64,000 nt of DNA from Moniliophthora roreri (taxonomy: Eukaryota > Basidiomycota > Agaricomycetes > Agaricales > Marasmiaceae), in assembly GCA_001466705.2 (NCBI GenBank), contig LATX02000197.1, positions 124,001 to 188,000 of the forward strand. Direction: 5' to 3'. The position numbers and the translations under genes were made by a program. How positions within the stretch are numbered: position 1 is the first letter of the stretch; every line of letters begins with the position of its first letter. The notes under the pieces are model-generated. The model saw nothing but the letters and a program-made list of their open reading frames with translations, ran no database searches and was not told the origin of the DNA. Below are positions 58,657 through 64,000 of the stretch, one piece after another.

Positions 58657-60419
58657 TTATCCAAACTCCTCTGCCCCGTCCTCTCCAGTTAGCCGCGACG
58701 ACACAGGTAGTCGTTCCGAACCATCTATCGATATCTGCGTGGTGAATTCTACACCAGTGTCTGTGTTATAAACCGAACAGCTAGGGTTAGTGATATCTCT
58801 GGGGTTCTTCAAACCTGCTAGATGCTAAGTGGAGAAGCGTGATAGTGGTTGGAAGAATAGTCATCAAAACCTACCATTACAATTCTTGTAGACATCATAC
58901 TGTGTAGCACGGCTTGAAGACTGTTAGGATTGCGAGACGTTGGTGCACGACAAAGGTTTCACAAAGCATAGAACTCACTCCGCTGCACCGTTTCGTAGCT
59001 GAGGGGCCTACAAGTGAATGTGAATATAGAGCGGGACACGAGGAAATGCAACAAACAACGCACCTTTGATTGCGATACGATTCCGATATTCAAGAAACCG
59101 AGAACTGCAGAATTGAATGACAAGATACGACCGCGACAAATGATCGTCACTTATACCTAGCATGAATGAAAAGTACATTACACCTAGTTGCAGTAGGTGA
59201 GCTAATCTTCGGGTTCATGGCAAAGCCAAGCAAACAGACCGTCTCGCCAAAGGGTGTCAAGCAACGGAGCTCTCATACTTTCCGGGATGGTTTTCCGCCA
59301 CTTTGCGATGCGAATTAGTGAGAGAACCAGCGTGACTAATAGAGGAGTTGAGAATGATAATGGTGGTTATCATATTGGGACAAGGTTTGCCTGCTTCATA
59401 TAAAATCGTGACAATATACGGGATAACAAAGGCTTGTGGCATGTCACCAATCGTCACGTTACAGATATCGATGAGCTCTGGAGTGACAAGAGGTTCCACT
59501 GAAGCGTAATATGTGTCAGAAAGGACTAGACTCGGTAAACCTTGTAGACGCACCTTTGTTGGTCGATATGCCTATACCGATGATGGCTGCAGCTGGTATA
59601 AGTGCAGCCTGAAGAACGTCTTTAGCTGTTACGCGATTGAGAGAATGCGGCACTACTTACCAACGTGAATCCAGCAAGAATGAAAAGAATTTTCCTGTTC
59701 TTTCCCCAAATCGCCCAAGTCCTGACCGCTACGATGACTGACAATCACGAATTCGTGTTACTTGATCTGCATTTTGAGTTATATTGGGAGAGCCGTACAC
59801 TCAGAGGAGACAATTGTGATTAGCCGTAGAACTGCAATATTCCGTGGGCCAGGGACGATGTGAGAACTAGGTTAACTCACTCAGATTGACGCTGTCAAGC
59901 GTGGCTGATTTCGTCTTCATCACCACGAAGATCAGTATGCGAAAGAATGGAAAGGAAAGAAGACTCCTACCGGTAAAAAGGCAACTGCAATGCAGGCCAC
60001 TGCACCGTATCTTGCAATGAGGAACGATACAGTGCTCAGTGTAACGCGTCCTGGCCACCAGAAGAAGGCTGCCTATCGTTTGGGTGTTTTTAATCGCTGA
60101 TGGAAAGGCAAAAGTACTGATGTAGTACCTCTTTATGGACCGTTAAGACGTAGTCGAAAAACTGGGAAAGCGTAAGAACGCGTTCGGAGAATATGTGATT
60201 TTGGGACTCACAAACAAGCAATAGCTAGCATCTAAAATGGAGTTTTGAGAAAGCGTGATTGGACTACTATGATATTACCACTTACAACGGAGACTCTAGA
60301 ATTTTGCGAGTCAGAAGTAGACTTGCGTACAGGGAAAAGTCACTCACGTCACCTAGCCGTCCATTCGTTAAACAAGTATGCAGTAACTGCTGTTCCTCGT
60401 TCGTCAAAGCTCTTTCCAT
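58657..60419 (-). CDS. DUF6533 domain membrane protein (first of two)
   Basis: A multi-exon model from the ATG at 60419 (MERALTNEEQQLLHTCLTNG) to the TAA at 58657. The DUF6533 signature is built by splicing: FFDYVLTVHKE, then WWPGRVTLSTVSFLIARYGA, then a hydrophobic run. Further conserved pieces are AVRTWAIWGKNRKILFILAG, MPQAFVIPYIVTILYE and AVLGFLNIGIVSQS, and the tail is LQAVLHSMMSTRIVM with a polar end (AGLKNPRDITNPSCSVYNTD). It probably has about seven helices in the plasma membrane or secretory pathway. Function unknown. Some exon edges are approximate. The frame is intact as far as I can follow. Confidence 0.75.
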
Positions 60420-61147
60420 CTGACGCGCACTCTCCTCGGCAAGCTTATGGGATCGTAAAAATTTTCAGTTGCTTTGGGGTGTCCACGCCTCATATATGGC
60501 CGATGCTGGGGGATCATGAGAGATGCAAATGGCGTTGAGACCATCTCCAAATCATTCCTCAGGCCTCATCTATCAGCCTGAGGTGGTACTGAATGGTAAA
60601 TTTTGACACCGCTTGACACTCTTGACAGGTTGTTCACAGGATGTGTGATGAGAATGGATCCTGAGATACGGAAGGAGTAGGACTGGAAGCACATTATGAG
60701 AGCTGCGTCCACATCTCTGTCCACTACCCCAACATCCTCTAGAGACGTTCAAAATCGAACGACGACAGTTGATCGGTTGAGCTGCCGAACCTTCGGAATT
60801 TCTTTCCGATGCCGTTGGATGACTGGCTGCTTCGTTACCTTATGCCGGCATTTCACGAAGCGTCGCATGGATAGGTACTCATCACCACCTGCTCATCGCG
60901 AATCTCAAGGGTCGTTTTGAGAAGCTTGGCCGGACACAAATACTGCCAAGAACGTAGCTATCAACCCCAGCCGACCTTATCCAATACGAGTTCTACAGCT
61001 GCATCAGGATTCGGCCTATGCCAACCTCACTTTTCCTACAAATAATCGACATGGGTTGTCAATACCAGGGAGCATGATTTCCTGCTCTTACTACTTACTA
61101 GAAGCACGAGGCCAGAAAGGCCGCTGCTCGATCATTTCTCCAACTGA

Positions 61148-62876
61148 TCATCTTTCAGGCAATCTTGATATCGAAGACTCGGATACAGAGTTCCATGACA
61201 TGAGCAGCCGTTCTGAACCTCTAGGTGATGTGCTGAACTCAACCTCGGAGACGTAGACTGACGCACCAGAGGTGCTGATCTCTTTAGGAGACCGCGATGC
61301 AGCGAGATGCTGCGGAAGATTAAATATTGACGAATAGCATTAAGAAAACTTGAAGCAGCTCACTAGGACCATTCTGTTTGAAAGGATGCTATGGAATACC
61401 ATTTGCAGCCTGCAACAGTCGGTAAGCCGTGTACTTCAGCAATAGCATACCGGCGGCTTACTGGGAACCTCCCTGTAGCAATTGAGGCTAGTAGAATACC
61501 GTCAATACCGATACATTTGGGTTTGGAGCTGTGGGACTCACCGATGCGTTGAGTACCAGGCCTACATTAACGAGTCCTATTACTAACAGAGAGCTTCAGT
61601 CTGCGCCAGTGAGTTGGCGAATACTTCCACAAAAACAAACCTAGAATCCAGCTGAAATAAAGAACACCTAACAAACAATTCAGCCTCGGTCCAAATCATA
61701 AATGAAATTTAATACCATCGCGCCACAACGTGTCCAAGAGCGGTGCGCGGACAGTACTGGGTATACTTCGACGCCACCTCGATATCTTAAGGATTGACAG
61801 TACCACCATTACTAGTGTACCGATCAGTAGCGATGACATTGCTTGATGAGCAATAACATACCGATTTCATAGATGATTGCGAGAATATACGGTGTAATGT
61901 AGGCATTTTTGATCACACTGACCATGATAACACAATCGGGTACGCTGCCAAATTCTGGCGGCAGCGCGGATGCGCCTGGATACAATGAGTTCGGGCTCCT
62001 GAGAACGGACGAAAAGTCAAATACTATGTCTTGTGGTAATATCCTTCACAATGATAGTCGCAACTGTGATCCCGCATGCCTAAATAGTAAGTATACACAT
62101 CAGCCGTCAACGTCCAAAGACAGGGCCCGTAGGAAACCTACCGCGGCTAAAACGACCAGAAGTATGAGGATCATCTTGTTCCTTTCCCATATTGCCCATG
62201 TTCGAACGGTAACAATGACTATCCATGAAAATCATCAGTGCATAACCTAGAGATTGAAGCGTAGAACCGTACACTCGGAAACGATGATTGAAACAAATCG
62301 GAGGACTGAGCATGACGGATATTAGTGTCTGACTCTCGGATACAAAGTTGAGGAGACAGTCACCAGTTGCAATCACGTCGATTTGGGTGGTTGTGGCATC
62401 CTGGCGGTCAATCAAGTTACTACGATCCTTCAACGCTGGTGTCAATTACTTACTGGAAGAAGAACGAGAATCGATGCCGCAAAAGCGGTGTACCGCGACA
62501 GCAAAAGAGCGACCGAACCAACAGTAGCCCGCCTATGCTTTCGGAGGAACGATAGCTTCAAGGTCCACTCAGAATCTCAGGGAAAAACATAGACAATTTT
62601 CTGCTCACTTCACTGCCCACGGTCAACAGGTAGTCGAAAAGCTGGATTCCGATTAGTCGAAAGTAGAGTCGCTGAAAAATGTTCTCGCACAAAGAGAGTT
62701 GTGGATGCGTCTAGTGGATGAAATTCAGACAGGTATGCGGGAAAAGAGGTTCAAGTCAACGTACATGAGATGCTCTAGAAATGCGTGAGCATGGAGGTTA
62801 ATAGAGATCAACTTGGGGTACTCACCCGGCCTTTCCGTCCTTCAGATAAACAATGCTCCAAAGGGCTCAAATCCAT
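61148..62876 (-). CDS. DUF6533 domain membrane protein (second of two)
   Basis: Same layout as its neighbour: ATG at 62876 (MDLSPLEHCLSEGRKGR, then GTGAGT), IQLFDYLLTVGSEV, WTLKLSFLRKHRRATVGSVA with LLLSRYTAFAASILVLLP, VTVRTWAIWERNKMILILLV, SVIKNAYITPYILAIIYEI, SLLVIGLVNVGLVLNAS, and a C-terminal EFSTSPRGSERLLMSWNSVS to a TGA at 61148. The W-N-R-K pattern after the third helix and the order of helices confirm the family. The sequences differ strongly, so this is an old tandem duplication. The last two introns are tentative. Confidence 0.7.
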
Positions 62877-63594
62877 GACTGGACCACCTCTCTCCTTGCA
62901 CGAGCTTCAGAGAGCATGGAGAAGGTGGGGGTATTTTTCGGTCATTGAAGACTTACAAGGTTTAAGTAGCCAAGTTTCCCAGAAGCCGTGCCTTGCTAAG
63001 TATAAAATGTCCGGCGCTCTGACAGGTAATATGGCTTTATCACTTTGGTCCTGACATAGTATACGCTAGTATACAGCGAGTGTGAGTCGCCCTTTGTTGC
63101 CATCGAATTGGCCAAGACAATCGGGAAGTTATAGGCCCAGTGTTTAACGGCACGACCAAAATAGAGCGGCATATCAAGGATCACGGACTTGCTGAGGGCT
63201 CCGCTACAGACGTTCTCCATAAGAAGACTGATAGCGTGCAATGTACACTTGTCGATTACGACATCGTGGAATTAGAAGGAGTGGAAATCATGATCAAATG
63301 TGTTCTAATCACTGTCGGAGTAAACCTATCAGCAGCAGAACCAACACAACTTTTCGACGCACTAAAACCACCACCACGAGCCCAATCATATCAAGCTGCA
63401 TCGATATTTCCAGAATTTCTGTCATTCTACAGGTCTATAGCACAAAAATACATTGATTTCCCATCTGCTTTGTTTACACTCCTCCCTTTCGTACAAGTTG
63501 CTCCAACAGAGAATCAGTCCGTGGATCTTACAAGTTAGCCTTCTTGATGAAATCAAATCCCTGATCCTCGTCGCGTTAGTATTTCGCAGTGTTG
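62877..63594. other. intergenic region
   Basis: The promoter side of the second DUF6533 gene and the 3' flank of malate dehydrogenase. A 132-codon open frame (63140-63538, +) has no recognisable features and no splice support. Confidence 0.4.
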
Positions 63595-64000
63595 TCAATC
63601 ATAGGGACGTACAGTCTGAATGTTTGTCTTCAGGTCAGGGATAGCTGCTTTAATGAGCTTCTTCTCGGCGTCGCTGATCTGGCCGAGCGGGTAAATCTTC
63701 GCAACACCCTCTGGCTAATGAAGGGACAAATCTCAAATAATTGTAGCAAGATGATTAAAACACACTTACGCCGAGTTCAACTCGAGAAGAGAAGAATTCT
63801 AGAGCGGTTCCGAGCTCCTTGGTCAAAGCTTCACCACCAGTTGGGTCCGCGGTAAGGCTGACGTAGGAAGGAGCCACAATACCCTTCTCTCCATTCACAG
63901 CCTTGATAATCTTGACAGCGAATTCGTATCCAGCATAGGCCATCGAAAGGGTAGCAGATCCAGCTCCATCCTTAGCCTTGACAACCTCATCACCGCCGAA
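63595..64000 (-). CDS. MDH1: malate dehydrogenase, mitochondrial (C-terminal part)
   Basis: The gene runs off the right edge, so only the last exons are present. The segment [20 protein letters not shown], then [20 protein letters not shown] and [20 protein letters not shown], is the C-terminal domain of NAD-dependent mitochondrial-type malate dehydrogenase. An intron of about 58 nt (donor after RVELG near 63771, acceptor ATTAG) leads to [20 protein letters not shown] and a stop at 63595. The enzyme interconverts malate and oxaloacetate in the citric acid cycle. Sequence is highly conserved and intact here. Confidence 0.95.

Noticed and set aside
63140..63538. 132-codon open frame on the plus strand
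   Set aside because: No recognisable motif, no promoter, squeezed between the malate dehydrogenase 3' end and another promoter.
1..64000. CRISPR arrays, bacterial operons, rRNA genes
   Set aside because: No regularly spaced repeats, no ribosome-binding-site-led gene strings and no rRNA sequence; intron-rich fungal DNA throughout.

Overview
The window is nuclear DNA of a filamentous basidiomycete, almost certainly an Agaricomycete. Most genes are split by 45-65 nt GT-AG introns, and several families are typical of or largely confined to mushroom-forming fungi: DUF6535 and DUF6533 membrane proteins, a FunK1-type kinase, an F-box-like protein and a small heme-thiolate peroxidase. There are no CRISPR arrays, rRNA genes or operons. 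Gene models come from reading splice sites and frame by eye, so exon ends are less certain than gene identities.

Layout. 0.1-3.6 kb: one doubtful and one better supported hypothetical gene (+). 4.25-5.0 kb: heme-thiolate peroxidase lacking the usual acid-base Glu (+). 5.1-6.6 kb: mitochondrial multi-RRM RNA-binding protein (-). 6.8-8.1 kb: frameshifted epoxide hydrolase relic (+). 8.3-10.0 kb: two small hypothetical genes (+). 10.2-10.8 kb: C-terminal half of a tyrosinase (-). 10.9-13.6 kb: pentatricopeptide-type protein (-), part of which is copied at 20.9-22.2 kb as a pseudogene. 13.9-15.0 kb: hypothetical (+). 15.3-17.9 kb: DUF6535 membrane protein with microexons (+). 18.3-18.5 kb: N-terminal scrap of a zinc-type alcohol dehydrogenase (-). 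19.2-20.5 kb: aryl-alcohol-dehydrogenase-like aldo/keto reductase (-). 23.6-25.1 and 25.2-28.2 kb: a head-to-head pair, a His2-Cys2 zinc-finger protein and a SAM-like, coiled-coil, tail-anchored protein.

29.2-30.7 kb: second aldo/keto reductase (+). 30.9-34.1 kb: DUG2, WD40 plus M20-peptidase fold, of cytosolic glutathione degradation (+). 34.5-38.0 kb: peroxisomal Lon protease ending in the PTS1 tripeptide SRL, convergent with DUG2 (-). 38.8-41.7 kb: a large membrane-anchored fungal protein and a small hypothetical (-). 42.6-45.6 kb: AAA ATPase (+), followed by a relic of a second copy of its promoter. 47.0-49.6 kb: FunK1 protein kinase (-).

50.1-54.8 kb is a gene-poor, strongly CpG-depleted island holding a decayed copy of the AAA ATPase gene, a 400-bp TIR element and a minisatellite. 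This pattern fits repeat-directed methylation with CpG to TpG/CpA decay. 55.7-58.5 kb: an F-box-like gene and a degenerate tandem relative (+). 58.7-62.9 kb: two tandem DUF6533 membrane proteins (-). 63.6 kb to the right edge: the C-terminus of mitochondrial malate dehydrogenase (-).

The housekeeping part (DUG2, LON2, MDH, the RRM and PPR proteins) is intact. It is interleaved with oxidoreductase genes in different stages of decay and with multi-copy accessory families. I found no convincing new multi-gene system. The strongest leads are the AAA-ATPase family undergoing CpG-type decay, the peroxidase with a replaced catalytic residue, and the zinc-finger/SAM pair sharing a roughly 100-bp promoter.
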